The notes beneath the pieces are model-generated. The model was not told where the DNA came from. It searched no databases and saw only the letters and a program-made list of their open reading frames with translations. The position numbers and the translations under genes were made by a program. A stretch of DNA of 64,000 nucleotides from DASUPK01 sp963815665 (lineage in GTDB: Bacteria > Actinomycetota > Thermoleophilia > Solirubrobacterales > 70-9): the NCBI GenBank assembly GCA_963815665.1, contig CAWFHN010000006.1, positions 372,001-436,000 of the forward strand. Direction: 5' to 3'. Of the stretch, positions 1-7,997 are shown piece by piece (position 1 is the stretch's first letter; the number at the start of each line of letters is the position of its first letter).

Positions 1-312
1 GTCACGGCTCTGCTGTTCGCCGCGGGCGTCGCGCTTCGGTTCCGCAGCCTGCAGGCGACCCCTCTGATGCAGGTGCCCGTCTTCCTGCTCCTCTTCCTGG
101 CTCCCGTCTACGTCCCGCGTGAGCTCCTGGGCGGGTGGGTCCACGCGGTGGCCCCGTTCAACCCGGTCACGCACGTGATGGAGACAGCGCGCGACCTGAT
201 CGCGGGACAGGGCGCCGACTACCTGGCGACGCTGGGGATCGTGCTGGCGCTGCTGACGGCGGTCTCCATCTTCGCGATGCGCGGCCTGCGCCAGGCCGAA
301 GCAGCTGGCTAG
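1..312 (+). CDS. ABC-2 type transporter permease, C-terminal part
   Basis: The reading frame is already open at base 1, so only the last 103 residues are visible. They hold hydrophobic stretches separated by the segment VPRELLGGWVHAVAPFNPVTH, ahead of a final membrane helix. That arrangement is typical of the last part of DrrB-like ABC-2 permeases, which form the membrane channel of drug or lipid exporters. The ATPase partner would be expected upstream, outside the window. A hairpin follows the stop codon. The family call is a recognition by eye; the substrate cannot be inferred. Confidence 0.75.
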   Translation, partial: VTALLFAAGVALRFRSLQATPLMQVPVFLLLFLAPVYVPRELLGGWVHAVAPFNPVTHVMETARDLIAGQGADYLATLGIVLALLTAVSIFAMRGLRQAEAAG

Positions 313-324
313 CGGCCACCAGAC

Positions 325-353
325 CGCTCCACTTTGGAGCGAAGGGCGAAGCC
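325..353 (+). terminator. Hairpin pair after the ABC permease
   Basis: A perfect 7-bp stem (CGCTCCA / TGGAGCG, 3-nt loop) spans 325-341. It is followed at once by GGGC-gaa-GCCC at 345-353. The position just after the permease stop and before a convergent gene suggests termination. There is no U-tract, so this is only a candidate. Confidence 0.4.
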
Positions 354-362
354 CGTAGCGAC

Positions 363-794
363 TTATGTGGGGCGGTCGCTTGTGGCCGCGGTCTTGTGGC
401 GAAGCCGGGAATCGATCCGCTGGTCGGCCCGCCGCTTCGCGCCTTCGGTGACGAACCGGCCGAAGAAGCTCCGGCGGCTGGACACGCCGCGATAGCCGCG
501 CTCGGTCGCCCGTGGGAATCGGGCGGCGACTGCTGAGAGGGGCGAGCCGCCCGGCAGCAATCGCAAAAGCGGCGCAAAGCCGGCACCGGCGGAATGCACC
601 TCCCCCGTGGACTCGACCAGGTGCCATGAGGACATTCGCTCTCCGGCGGGTGTCCCGGCGAGCAGGCGGTCGGCCTCCTCGGTGCCGAGGGCGACCGGCC
701 TCACGGCACGACGCCGGTCCCAGGCCAGGACCTTGCCGAGGCACCAGCGGCAGAAGCCGCAATCGGAGTCGTAGATCAGCGTCACCCCGGGCAT
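363..794 (-). CDS. Thiol-disulfide oxidoreductase, DCC family (DUF393)
   Basis: A protein of about 143 residues. The N-terminus reads VTLIYDSDCGFCRWC, the hallmark D-x-D-C-x-x-C motif of the DCC/DUF393 family, which are thioredoxin-like redox proteins of uncertain substrate. The rest fits the family, including the SWHLV segment and a basic C-terminus. The ATG at 794 was chosen because family members start just before this motif. An in-frame ATG at 815 would add seven residues. Neither start has a clear ribosome binding site. The gene is divergent from the catalase-like gene with only some 37 bases between starts, so both probably share a promoter region and possibly a redox role. Confidence 0.8.
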   Translation of the reverse strand: MPGVTLIYDSDCGFCRWCLGKVLAWDRRRAVRPVALGTEEADRLLAGTPAGERMSSWHLVESTGEVHSAGAGFAPLLRLLPGGSPLSAVAARFPRATERGYRGVSSRRSFFGRFVTEGAKRRADQRIDSRLRHKTAATSDRPT

Positions 795-831
795 TGTTGA
801 ACTAGTGTCCGCCATCGTGGCGGCCGCAACG

Positions 832-1752
832 ATGTGGGAGGAGATCGTGGATGCGCTCAACGCCGCCAACGGCGGCGCAAGCCCCGGTTTTCGCGCGGTC
901 CACGCCAAGGGAACGGTCTGCACCGGCACCTTCACCCCGACGCCAGAGGCCTCCAGGCTCTCTCGAGCGGCCCACCTGCAGGGAGACCCGGTCGAGGCGA
1001 CGATCCGCTTCTCGAACGCCAGCGGCGATCCCGAGACCTCGGATGCTCATGCGATCGCGGGGCGTGGCATGGCGGTCAAGTTTCACCTGCCGGACGGAGA
1101 CGCGACCGACATCGTCGCTGTGCCCCTGGTCGTCTTCCTGGTTCGCACGCCCGAGGACTTTCTCGCGTTCACCCGGGCACGGATCCCGGACCCGGAAACC
1201 GGCCACCCGGATCCCGAGAAGCTCGGCGCCTATCTCGCCGAACATCCGGAGACCGGCATCGCCATCCAGAAGGGAATGACCAAGCTCGCCCCGACCACGA
1301 GCTACGCCACCTCCGACTACCGCGGCCTGCACGCCTTCTGCCTGGTCGACTCCGACGGCGGCGAGCACTGGGGGCGCTACAGCTGGGAGCCGGAGGCCGG
1401 CACCGAGTACCTGACCGACGAGCAGCGGGATGCGGCCTCGCCCGACTACCTCCAGGAGGAGATCAGAGAGCGGCTCGGTTCCGGCATTGCCCGGTTCACC
1501 CTGGAGTTCACGCTCGCCAAGGACGACGATCCACTCGACGATCCCACCCTGGAGTGGGAGGGGGAGCGAGAGGTCGTGGAGCTCGGTGAGCTGGAGGTGA
1601 TCGAGGTGGTCGAGGACGCCGAGACCCCGGAGAGCCCACTGGTCTTCGACCCGATGAGGCTCACCGACGGGATCGAGCCCTCGGCCGACAAGATCCTCGC
1701 CGCCCGGCCGAAGGCCTACGCGGTCTCGATCGAGCGGCGCACGGCGAGTTAG
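832..1752 (+). CDS. Small catalase-family heme peroxidase (SrpA-like)
   Basis: A protein of about 306 residues matching the short, single-domain catalase-related peroxidases. Visible family features are the N-terminal PGFRAVHAKG segment, the heme-pocket segments RFSNASGDP and GRGMAVKF, and near the C-terminus DGIEPSADKILAARPKAY. The last ends in an R-x-x-x-Y pattern that fits the proximal heme tyrosine. It would use peroxide or organic peroxides as oxidant. The ATG at 832 keeps the conserved helix EEIVDALN. A GTG at 805 (longer) and a GTG at 847 behind a strong GGGAGGA are alternatives. Its stop overlaps the tail of the convergent F420 enzyme by 4 bases. Confidence 0.85.
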   Translation: MWEEIVDALNAANGGASPGFRAVHAKGTVCTGTFTPTPEASRLSRAAHLQGDPVEATIRFSNASGDPETSDAHAIAGRGMAVKFHLPDGDATDIVAVPLVVFLVRTPEDFLAFTRARIPDPETGHPDPEKLGAYLAEHPETGIAIQKGMTKLAPTTSYATSDYRGLHAFCLVDSDGGEHWGRYSWEPEAGTEYLTDEQRDAASPDYLQEEIRERLGSGIARFTLEFTLAKDDDPLDDPTLEWEGEREVVELGELEVIEVVEDAETPESPLVFDPMRLTDGIEPSADKILAARPKAYAVSIERRTAS

Positions 1753-2198
1753 TCGTCGAAAGTCAGGGCGAAGGCGGGGTGGTCCGGGAGGATCCGCTCG
1801 ATCTCCTCGTCCGAAGCGTCCGCATCGATGCCGAGGAAGCCCTTGACCTCCCATGACCACTTGTCCATGTAAAGACGCATGAGCGGAAGCTTGTCCGCGT
1901 CCGGGACCTCGGTGGCGTGGAAGTGGCGCACCTTCCGCCCGCTGCGGAGCTCTCCCTCTCCGGCGGCGCGCATGTTGCGAACCCATTGGGTGGTGCCGCG
2001 GGGAGCAAGCAGGTATGTCGTTCCATCGAGCTCGAAGGGATTCACCGGGTTGGTGCGCATCTCGCCGCTCTTCCGGCCCCGGACGGCCAGCGTCTGCGAG
2101 CCCTGCAGGCTGATGCCGAGCCTGTGCAGCCCCGCCACCAACGGGTTGAACACGCTTCTCGTGAACCAGCCGGGCTTGATGTAGACGGTCTCGGGCAT
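1749..2198 (-). CDS. Deazaflavin (F420)-dependent nitroreductase/quinone reductase, Ddn-like
   Basis: A protein of 149 residues, the usual length of the Ddn family (split beta-barrel). Characteristic segments are an aromatic N-terminus (KPGWFTRSVFNPLVAGLHRLG), the RGRKSGEMRTNPV turn and WVRNMRAAGEGEL, which in this family line the F420 phosphate and deazaflavin pocket. Known members use reduced F420 to reduce quinones or nitro compounds at the membrane. Together with the LLM oxidoreductase at 7998 it suggests that the organism makes F420. It is convergent with the catalase-like gene. Confidence 0.85.
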   Translation of the reverse strand: MPETVYIKPGWFTRSVFNPLVAGLHRLGISLQGSQTLAVRGRKSGEMRTNPVNPFELDGTTYLLAPRGTTQWVRNMRAAGEGELRSGRKVRHFHATEVPDADKLPLMRLYMDKWSWEVKGFLGIDADASDEEIERILPDHPAFALTFDD

Positions 2199-2255
2199 CG
2201 CTCATCAAGCCTACCGACGCGTTTTCGCCGGGCGGCTTCGGGTACCGTCGGGGCA

Positions 2256-2435
2256 ATGCAGCGACGTGGCGGTCCCAGCCTGCTCACGATCATCTATCTG
2301 ATCGTGGGTGTCTTCGTCGCCGGAGACCACAACTACATCCATCACCACACGCTCGGCCAGGTGATCTCGGCCTTGCTGGCGATTGTGCTCTGGCCGCTGA
2401 TCCTGCTTTTCAACGTCAACCTCCACATCCACTGA
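2256..2435 (+). CDS. Small membrane protein, 59 residues
   Basis: ATG at 2256. After a short basic N-terminus (MQRRGGPSL) come two hydrophobic segments, TIIYLIVGVFVAGDHNYI and VISALLAIVLWPLILLF, joined by a histidine-rich loop (HNYIHHHTLGQ). The loop could bind a metal, but that is inference. It lies 57 bases downstream of the divergent F420 enzyme start and 19 bases upstream of the SRPBCC gene, so it may head that short operon. I recognise no named family. Confidence 0.6.
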   Translation: MQRRGGPSLLTIIYLIVGVFVAGDHNYIHHHTLGQVISALLAIVLWPLILLFNVNLHIH

Positions 2436-2454
2436 GGTCGGATAGGTTCCGGCG

Positions 2455-2952
2455 GTGAGCGCCGACGAAACCGTGGTCAACTGGCCGGAGGGGCACCACC
2501 CCGAGGAGTCGGCCTTTCATGCCGTCAACGAGCTTCTGGTCCCCGCGGAGCCCGAGGTCGTCTGGGCCTGGATCTGCCGCCCCGACCTGTGGCCGAGCTA
2601 CTACTCCAACGCGAAGCTGATCAAGCACCTCGGCGGCCCGTGGCCGAAGCTCGAGCTCGGGAGCCGGTTTCGCTGGCTCAGCTTCGGCGCCTTCGTCACC
2701 TCCGAGGTCGTCGAGTATGAGCCGGGCCAGAGGATCTCCTGGGACGCCAAGGTGCTCGGCGGCCGCGGCTACCACGGCTGGGTCCTGCGCCGGCAGGAGG
2801 GAGGAACCTTCGTCCGCACGGAGGAGACGCAGAAGGGCCCCGGGATCCAGATCGTCAAGCCCGTGCTGCGGCCGATGATGGTGCGCCTCCACCAGCGCTG
2901 GCTCGAGGGGCTCTCGAAGGTGTCCGCCGAGGGCGCGCCGCCGGCGCCGTAG
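2455..2952 (+). CDS. SRPBCC (polyketide cyclase / START-like) family protein
   Basis: A GTG start at 2455 gives 165 residues. The N-terminal half has the pattern FHAVNELLVPAEPEVVWAWI..PDLWPSYYSNAKLI, the first strand and helix of the SRPBCC ligand-binding fold. Next comes the beta-rich block FRWLSFGAFVTSEVVEYEPGQRISWDAK and a long C-terminal helix (PVLRPMMVRLHQRWLEGL). Such proteins bind hydrophobic ligands in a deep pocket; no catalytic residue can be assigned. The M32 peptidase gene follows 31 bases later. Confidence 0.8.
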   Translation: MSADETVVNWPEGHHPEESAFHAVNELLVPAEPEVVWAWICRPDLWPSYYSNAKLIKHLGGPWPKLELGSRFRWLSFGAFVTSEVVEYEPGQRISWDAKVLGGRGYHGWVLRRQEGGTFVRTEETQKGPGIQIVKPVLRPMMVRLHQRWLEGLSKVSAEGAPPAP

Positions 2953-2983
2953 CCGGCGCGGGCGGCCCACTAGATTCAGGGGC

Positions 2984-4501
2984 ATGGCTGCCCTCGAAGA
3001 TCTTCGCGACCGGCTCGGCGAGATCCATGACCTGAGTCGGGCCGCGTCGCTGCTGGCCTGGGACGAGCGAACGATGATGCCGGCCGCCGGCTCGGGGGCT
3101 CGCGCGGAGACCCTGGGGACCCTCGCCCGGGTGCGCCACGAGATGTTCTGCGACGACGAGATCGGCCTGCTGATCGATCAGGTCCGCTCGGGTCCCGATG
3201 GCACGGCCGCGCCCGGAGAGTCGATCCCCGCAGATCTGGTCCGCGTCGTCGCCCGCGACTGGGAGAAGGCGCGGCGCGTCCCGTCGGACCTCCGCGCCGA
3301 GCTCGCCCGCGCCAGCTCGATCGCCGAGACCGCCTGGGTCGAGGCGAAGCGCAACTCCGACTTCGCGGCGCTCCTCCCCCACCTCCGGCACAACTTCGAG
3401 CTGACCCGGCGCTATGCGGACTGCTACGACGGGTTCCCCGGCTTCACGCATCCGTACGACCCCCTGCTCGACGAGTACGAGCCGGAGATGACCACCGATG
3501 CGATGCGGGGGGTGCTGGCCGGCCTGCGCGAGGGCCTCGTCCCGCTGGTTCGCGAGGCGGCCGAGAACGGCGGCCCGCCGACGGAGGACCCCTTTTGCGG
3601 CGAGTTCGCCGCGGAGGCCCAGAGCGAGCTGATCGCCGAGCTGATCTCGGAGCTGCCCTTCCCGGAGGACTCGTGGCGCATCGATCCCACCGAGCACCCC
3701 TTTGCGATCTCGATCGGCATGGGCGACGTTCGCCTCACGACTCGCTACGACGAGGGGAACCTGGCGATGGCCGTGTTCAGCGCGATGCACGAGGCGGGAC
3801 ATGGCCTCTACGAATCGGGCGTGGACCCCGAGCTCAGGCGGACCCCGCTCTCGAAGCCGCGCTCACTCGGCCTGCACGAGTCTCAGTCAAGGCTCTGGGA
3901 GAACTGGGTGGCGCGCAGCCGCCCCTATCTGGACCGGCTGCTGCCCCGGCTACGCGAGCGGTTCCCCGGCAAGTTCGAGGACGTCGACCCCGAGCAGCTC
4001 GACCGCGCCACCAACCGGGTCGAGCGCTCCCTGATCCGGATCGAGGCAGACGAGGTCACGTACAACCTCCACATCCTGATCCGGTTCGAGCTCGAGCTGG
4101 AGCTCTTCGAGGGAGACCTCGAGCTCACCGATCTCCCCGAGGCGTGGAACGCCCGGTACGAGGACTACCTCGGCCTCGAGGTCCCGGACGACGCCCACGG
4201 CGTGCTGCAGGACGTGCACTGGGCGGCGGGCGCGTTCGGTTACTTCCCCACCTACAGCCTCGGCAACATCATCGCCGGTCAGCTCTGGGAGGCCGCCGGT
4301 CGCGACCTCGGCGACCTGCACGCGACGGTTGCCGAGGGGAACCTGTCATCGCTCGGCGAGTGGCTCCGCGACCGGGTCCACCGCCACGGGCGACGGCTGT
4401 CCCCCGCCGAGATCCTCGACCGCGCCGGGTGCGGCGAGCTCTCGGCCGAGCCGCTGCTCGAGCACCTGCGTGAACGCGTCGCATTGGCCATTCGGTCATA
4501 G
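2984..4501 (+). CDS. Metallocarboxypeptidase, M32 (Taq) family
   Basis: A protein of 505 residues, the normal M32 length of about 500. The zinc-binding HExxH motif is intact in AMHEAGHGLYESG. The downstream family motif HESQSRLWENWV supplies the third ligand region, and DEVTYNLHILIRFELE and the C-terminal GYFPTYSLGNIIAGQLW are also canonical. It removes single residues from peptide C-termini in the cytoplasm; no signal peptide is visible. It is one of the most secure calls here. Its gene is close behind the SRPBCC gene. Confidence 0.95.
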   Translation: MAALEDLRDRLGEIHDLSRAASLLAWDERTMMPAAGSGARAETLGTLARVRHEMFCDDEIGLLIDQVRSGPDGTAAPGESIPADLVRVVARDWEKARRVPSDLRAELARASSIAETAWVEAKRNSDFAALLPHLRHNFELTRRYADCYDGFPGFTHPYDPLLDEYEPEMTTDAMRGVLAGLREGLVPLVREAAENGGPPTEDPFCGEFAAEAQSELIAELISELPFPEDSWRIDPTEHPFAISIGMGDVRLTTRYDEGNLAMAVFSAMHEAGHGLYESGVDPELRRTPLSKPRSLGLHESQSRLWENWVARSRPYLDRLLPRLRERFPGKFEDVDPEQLDRATNRVERSLIRIEADEVTYNLHILIRFELELELFEGDLELTDLPEAWNARYEDYLGLEVPDDAHGVLQDVHWAAGAFGYFPTYSLGNIIAGQLWEAAGRDLGDLHATVAEGNLSSLGEWLRDRVHRHGRRLSPAEILDRAGCGELSAEPLLEHLRERVALAIRS

Positions 4502-4552
4502 GCAACGGCTCGTGGACCTCACGCCGCATTTTGCGGGTATGTTGAGCGTGCC

Positions 4553-5437
4553 ATGGCCGATTCACGGCGTCGAAACGGCGTATACGGCGGCTGGACGCAT
4601 GCCGGCATGGATCGCGTCTTCGTGCGTGTGCCGACGGAGCTGAAGCGCCAATCCATCGATCACTCGAATGGGTCGAACGGGTCGAACGGAAACGGCTCGC
4701 TACCCGGGCTCGACGCCACCCCGATCGTGCTCGTCCACGGCCTCTCCTCGAGCCGGACGCTCAAGCCGCTGATCCGAGCGCTCGGCACGCGCCGGCCCGT
4801 CTACGCACCCGACCTGCCGGGTTTCGGGTTGAGCGACAAGCCGATCCACCCACTCGACGTCCCCGGCCTCGCCGACGCACTGCGAAGCTGGCTGCTCGAC
4901 AACGAGCTGTCGCCGGCGATCGTGGTGGGTGTGGCTTTCGGGTGCCAGGTCGCGGTGGACCTGGCTGCGGCCTATCCGGCGGCGGTTGACCGGCTCGTCC
5001 TGGTGGGCCCCATGTTCGACCCCGATGCCCGTTCTCCGGCGCGCCTGGCGGGGCGCTGGGCCCGCAACGCGCCGCGTTCGTCTCCCCGCCTGGCGCCGGC
5101 GATCGTCCACGACATCATCGATGCGGGGCCCTGGCGCAGCGTGCGAACGCTGCGGGGCGCTCTGGCGGATCCGATCGAGGACAAGCTCGAGGACATCGAG
5201 GCGCCGACCCTCGTCGTCCGGCCGGAGCGCGATCACCTCGTCCCGGCGGCCTGGACCGAGCGGGTGGCGGAGCTGATTCCGGACGCCGAGCTGGTGGCGC
5301 TGCCTAAGGCGGGGCATGCAATCAGCCCGCGCAGCGCCGCGCGGTTGACCGCGCTGCTCGTTCCCTTCTTGTCCCCGGCTGAGGAACCGGCGGAGGAGTC
5401 GGTCGAGGACACGGTCAAGGAATCCCCCGCAGGCTAG
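4553..5437 (+). CDS. Alpha/beta-hydrolase-fold protein with alanine in the nucleophile position
   Basis: A protein of 294 residues with the fold's usual order: VLVHGLSSSRTLKPL (oxyanion strand), YAPDLPGFGLSDKP, the nucleophile elbow, a cap region, then an acid (RPERDHLVP) and histidine (LPKAGHAISP). The elbow reads VVGVAFGCQVA. The serine normally expected in G-x-S-x-G is alanine (codon GCT at 4934, residue 128). The acid and histidine remain, so it is probably a non-hydrolytic binding protein or unusual enzyme rather than a normal esterase. An N-terminal Asn-Gly-Ser repeat (about residues 41-52) looks like a flexible linker. Its stop codon lies inside the palindromic element. Confidence 0.8.
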   Translation: MADSRRRNGVYGGWTHAGMDRVFVRVPTELKRQSIDHSNGSNGSNGNGSLPGLDATPIVLVHGLSSSRTLKPLIRALGTRRPVYAPDLPGFGLSDKPIHPLDVPGLADALRSWLLDNELSPAIVVGVAFGCQVAVDLAAAYPAAVDRLVLVGPMFDPDARSPARLAGRWARNAPRSSPRLAPAIVHDIIDAGPWRSVRTLRGALADPIEDKLEDIEAPTLVVRPERDHLVPAAWTERVAELIPDAELVALPKAGHAISPRSAARLTALLVPFLSPAEEPAEESVEDTVKESPAG

Positions 5438-5600
5438 TGCCCCGCCCAGAAACGTTTCACCGGAAATGACTGGCCCAGATCACCACCAGGCTTCGTCCTC
5501 AGTCGTCCGAATAGCGCTGCTATTCGGACTCCCTGCGTCCTCGCCTGGAGGCGCCTGGGCTGCGTCATTTCCTGGCGAACGTTCCGGGACGGGGCACTAG
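5434..5600. repeat. 167-bp symmetric imperfect palindrome
   Basis: The element begins and ends with CTAG and is symmetric about base 5517. The two 83-base arms align without gaps; most positions pair, notably CTAGTGCCCCG at the ends, GGAAATGAC inside, and a perfect 11-bp stem GTCCGAATAGC with 3-nt loop (5505-5529). It fills the whole gap between two genes: it supplies the TAG stop of the upstream hydrolase, and the next gene's ATG follows immediately. It looks like a MITE-like or REP-like dispersed element. No second copy was noticed in the window. Its RNA would form one long hairpin. Confidence 0.75.
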
Positions 5601-6104
5601 ATGGAGATCGAGCGGCACAGGGGGTGGATCCGCTTCGCCCTGATCTACCTGACGGTGGCGATCGGGGTGGTGGCCGCCTGGATTCTGCTGGCGCCGAGGG
5701 GCTTCTACGACCACTTCCCGGGTGGATCGGCCCACTGGGTCTCCGCGCTGCCCCCCTACAACGAGCACCTGGAGCGCGACTTCGCGGCGGCTGGGCTCGG
5801 GCTCGCCGTCCTCGCTGCGCTGGCGGCCGTCTGGATGGAGCGGCGAGTGGTCCAGGCCGCGGCGATCGCGCTGTTCGTGGCGGGCCTCCCCCACCTCGCG
5901 TATCACGCCACCACCACCGGTCACTACTCGGCGGGCGACAATGCCGCCTCCCTCACAGCTCTCGCGCTCGACGCGCTGCTGCCCCTGGCCATCCTCTATC
6001 TGGTCAGCGACCACGCCCAGGGACGCGCATCCGGCGGCGCCTCGTCTAGGCGGGAGACCCCGCCGGACGAGCCGGCTCGCGAGCGGGCGCTCCAATCCCG
6101 TTGA
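5601..6104 (+). CDS. Four-helix membrane protein of unknown function
   Basis: A protein of 167 residues with about four hydrophobic helices (FALIYLTVAIGVVAAWILL; GLGLAVLAALAAVWM; VVQAAAIALFVAGLPHLAY; ALALDALLPLAILYLV). An external loop carries HFPGGSAHWVSALPPYNEHLERD, and a later one HATTTGHYSAGDN. The ATG follows directly on the palindromic element, leaving no room for a normal ribosome binding site outside it. The 3' end overlaps the convergent GGDEF/HD-GYP gene by 59 bases. Not a family I can name with confidence. Confidence 0.65.
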   Translation: MEIERHRGWIRFALIYLTVAIGVVAAWILLAPRGFYDHFPGGSAHWVSALPPYNEHLERDFAAAGLGLAVLAALAAVWMERRVVQAAAIALFVAGLPHLAYHATTTGHYSAGDNAASLTALALDALLPLAILYLVSDHAQGRASGGASSRRETPPDEPARERALQSR

Positions 6105-7899
6105 CCGAATCGCCGTTTCCGCCACTCGCCGGGGAGGACCGAAGCCCCGCGCGCAATGCCGCGACGCAGTCAGGGTCAAACTGCGTGCCGGAGAAGTCCG
6201 CGAGCTCCTGGAGCGCTTCGCCCTCCGACCTGCCCTCGCGATAGGGCCGGTCCGAGATCATCGCCTCGAAGGCATCAGCGACGCCGATGATCCGAGATTC
6301 GAGCGGGACCTCGTCGCCCCGCAGGCCGTCGGGGTAGCCGGCGCCATCGGGTCGCTCGTGATGAGAGCGAACCCAGCGGGATTCCTGGTCCAGGTCGGCT
6401 GCGCGGAGGATCCCCTCGCCCAGCACCGGATGCTCCTTGATCGTCTCGTACTCGGCCTCGGTCAGGCTCCCGGGCTTGTTGAGGATCGCGTCGGGCGTCC
6501 CGATTTTCCCAACGTCGTGAAGAAGGCCTGCGGTCCGGAGCTTGGCGATCCGCTCAGGCTCGAGACTGAGCTTCGAGCCGATCAGGGCGCAGAGGTTCGA
6601 GACCGTCTCGCTGTGGCTGCGGGTGTAGGCGTCCTTTGCGTCTACCGCGCGCGCCAATGCGGTTGACAGAACCTGGACCTGATGATCGCTGGCCGGAACC
6701 GCCTCGCCCTCGACGGACCCCTCCAGCTCCGGCGAGTAGACGATCACCTGGCGATGGGTGCGCTTGGCGTTGATCAGAGCCAGGTCCGCGTGGCGAACCA
6801 GGTCGAACTTGCCCTCCAGCGGTCTCGCCTCGGCGACCCCCGCGGCGACGTCGACGTCGGCCTCGGCCGCGTTGAGCTCGCCGCGAACCCGCTCGCCCGC
6901 GCTGAAGCCGGTCCATGCGCCCGCATCGCGCAGCAGCAGCGCGAACTCGTCCCCGCCGACGCGGTAGGCGCCGTCCGAGGGCGTGGTCGCGGCGAGCAGC
7001 GCCGCCGCGACCTGCCGGAGCCGGCGGTCGCCGACCTGATGCCCGAGCGAATCGTTGACCCTCTTCAGCCCGTCGACGTCGAGGCTCACAAGGCAGAGCG
7101 GGGAGTTCGTCCGCCCGGCATCGCCGAGGGCGGCCGCGAGGTCTTCCTCGAACGCCCTGTGGTTCCGCAGGCCGGTCAGCGAGTCGGTGAGGACCGCGTG
7201 CTCGAGGAGCTTGACCTCCGCTCGCGCCTCGGCCTCGGCGCGCTGGCTCCGGCGCCCCGCGCGCGCCAGGACGAAGAGGGCGGAGCCCGCCAGCAGGAAG
7301 GCGATCGGCAGCACCGCGAGCATCGTCTCGGACGCGTCCTCGAGCTTGCTGTTCGAGTTGTCCGCCATGTCGGCGTTCCGATCCGCGGTTGCCGTCGCGA
7401 TCGCGCTGAGAAGGCCCTGGGTCGGCTCGACCTCGAGGCGATCGACCTTCCGGGCAAGCGCGATCTGCCCGCTGTCCACCAGCTTGAAGTAGCCACGGGC
7501 GGCCACGAGAAACTGGTCGTAGACCCGGGAGACGTTGCCGGCGTCGGATTCGGTCTCGGGATCCGCACGCAGCTCGGCCAGGCTCGCGTTGATCGGGGGC
7601 AGGTTGCTCTTGAACGTGAAGCGCGCGTCCGGATTGGTCGGGTACTCGTTGACCGCGATCTCCTGCGCCTGGACCAATCCGTTGATCGTGCCGAAGCCGC
7701 GCGCAGCATGACCGGATTCGCGGGTTGACTCGACGTGGTGCTCGGTGCGGAACGCGAGCACCATCGCGATGACGATCAGGAGGGCGAAGACGAAGACCGC
7801 GGCGATGGAGAAGCCGCGCGCCCTGAGCCCGCCGCGCAGAGCGCGGCCTGGCGTCTCCCCGCGGGGGCCCTGACCCCCATCCGACTGCGGCGATGGCAT
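6046..7899 (-). CDS. Membrane sensor protein with GGDEF and HD-GYP domains
   Basis: With the ATG at 7899 the protein has about 617 residues; an in-frame ATG at 7935 is also possible. Order: a membrane helix (FSIAAVFVFALLIVIAMVLAF), a helical extracytoplasmic sensor of about 140 residues, a second helix (MLAVLPIAFLLAGSALFVL), then a GGDEF domain with intact VGGDEF (315-319), then an HD-GYP domain with HDVGKIG (461-462) and HHERPDGAGYPDGL. GGDEF domains make cyclic di-GMP and HD-GYP domains hydrolyse it, so both activities may sit in one chain. The ends of both catalytic motifs look intact. Expressed opposite the preceding membrane gene. Confidence 0.9.
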   Translation of the reverse strand: MPSPQSDGGQGPRGETPGRALRGGLRARGFSIAAVFVFALLIVIAMVLAFRTEHHVESTRESGHAARGFGTINGLVQAQEIAVNEYPTNPDARFTFKSNLPPINASLAELRADPETESDAGNVSRVYDQFLVAARGYFKLVDSGQIALARKVDRLEVEPTQGLLSAIATATADRNADMADNSNSKLEDASETMLAVLPIAFLLAGSALFVLARAGRRSQRAEAEARAEVKLLEHAVLTDSLTGLRNHRAFEEDLAAALGDAGRTNSPLCLVSLDVDGLKRVNDSLGHQVGDRRLRQVAAALLAATTPSDGAYRVGGDEFALLLRDAGAWTGFSAGERVRGELNAAEADVDVAAGVAEARPLEGKFDLVRHADLALINAKRTHRQVIVYSPELEGSVEGEAVPASDHQVQVLSTALARAVDAKDAYTRSHSETVSNLCALIGSKLSLEPERIAKLRTAGLLHDVGKIGTPDAILNKPGSLTEAEYETIKEHPVLGEGILRAADLDQESRWVRSHHERPDGAGYPDGLRGDEVPLESRIIGVADAFEAMISDRPYREGRSEGEALQELADFSGTQFDPDCVAALRAGLRSSPASGGNGDSVNGIGAPAREPARPAGSPA

Positions 7900-7997
7900 C
7901 ACTAAGGAGAATCGCCACTTTGCGGCGAAATCCATCCGTAGATTCCCGCCGCTCGGGTGCGTAGCCCGCCGGGACCCACGCCTGAAAGGATCTCCGA

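Noticed and set aside
802..2256. Long open frame on the minus strand across the catalase-like and F420 genes
   Set aside because: Third-codon G/C makes antisense frames open in this DNA. Its product is Arg/Gly-rich without family motifs, and two well-supported genes cover the same bases.
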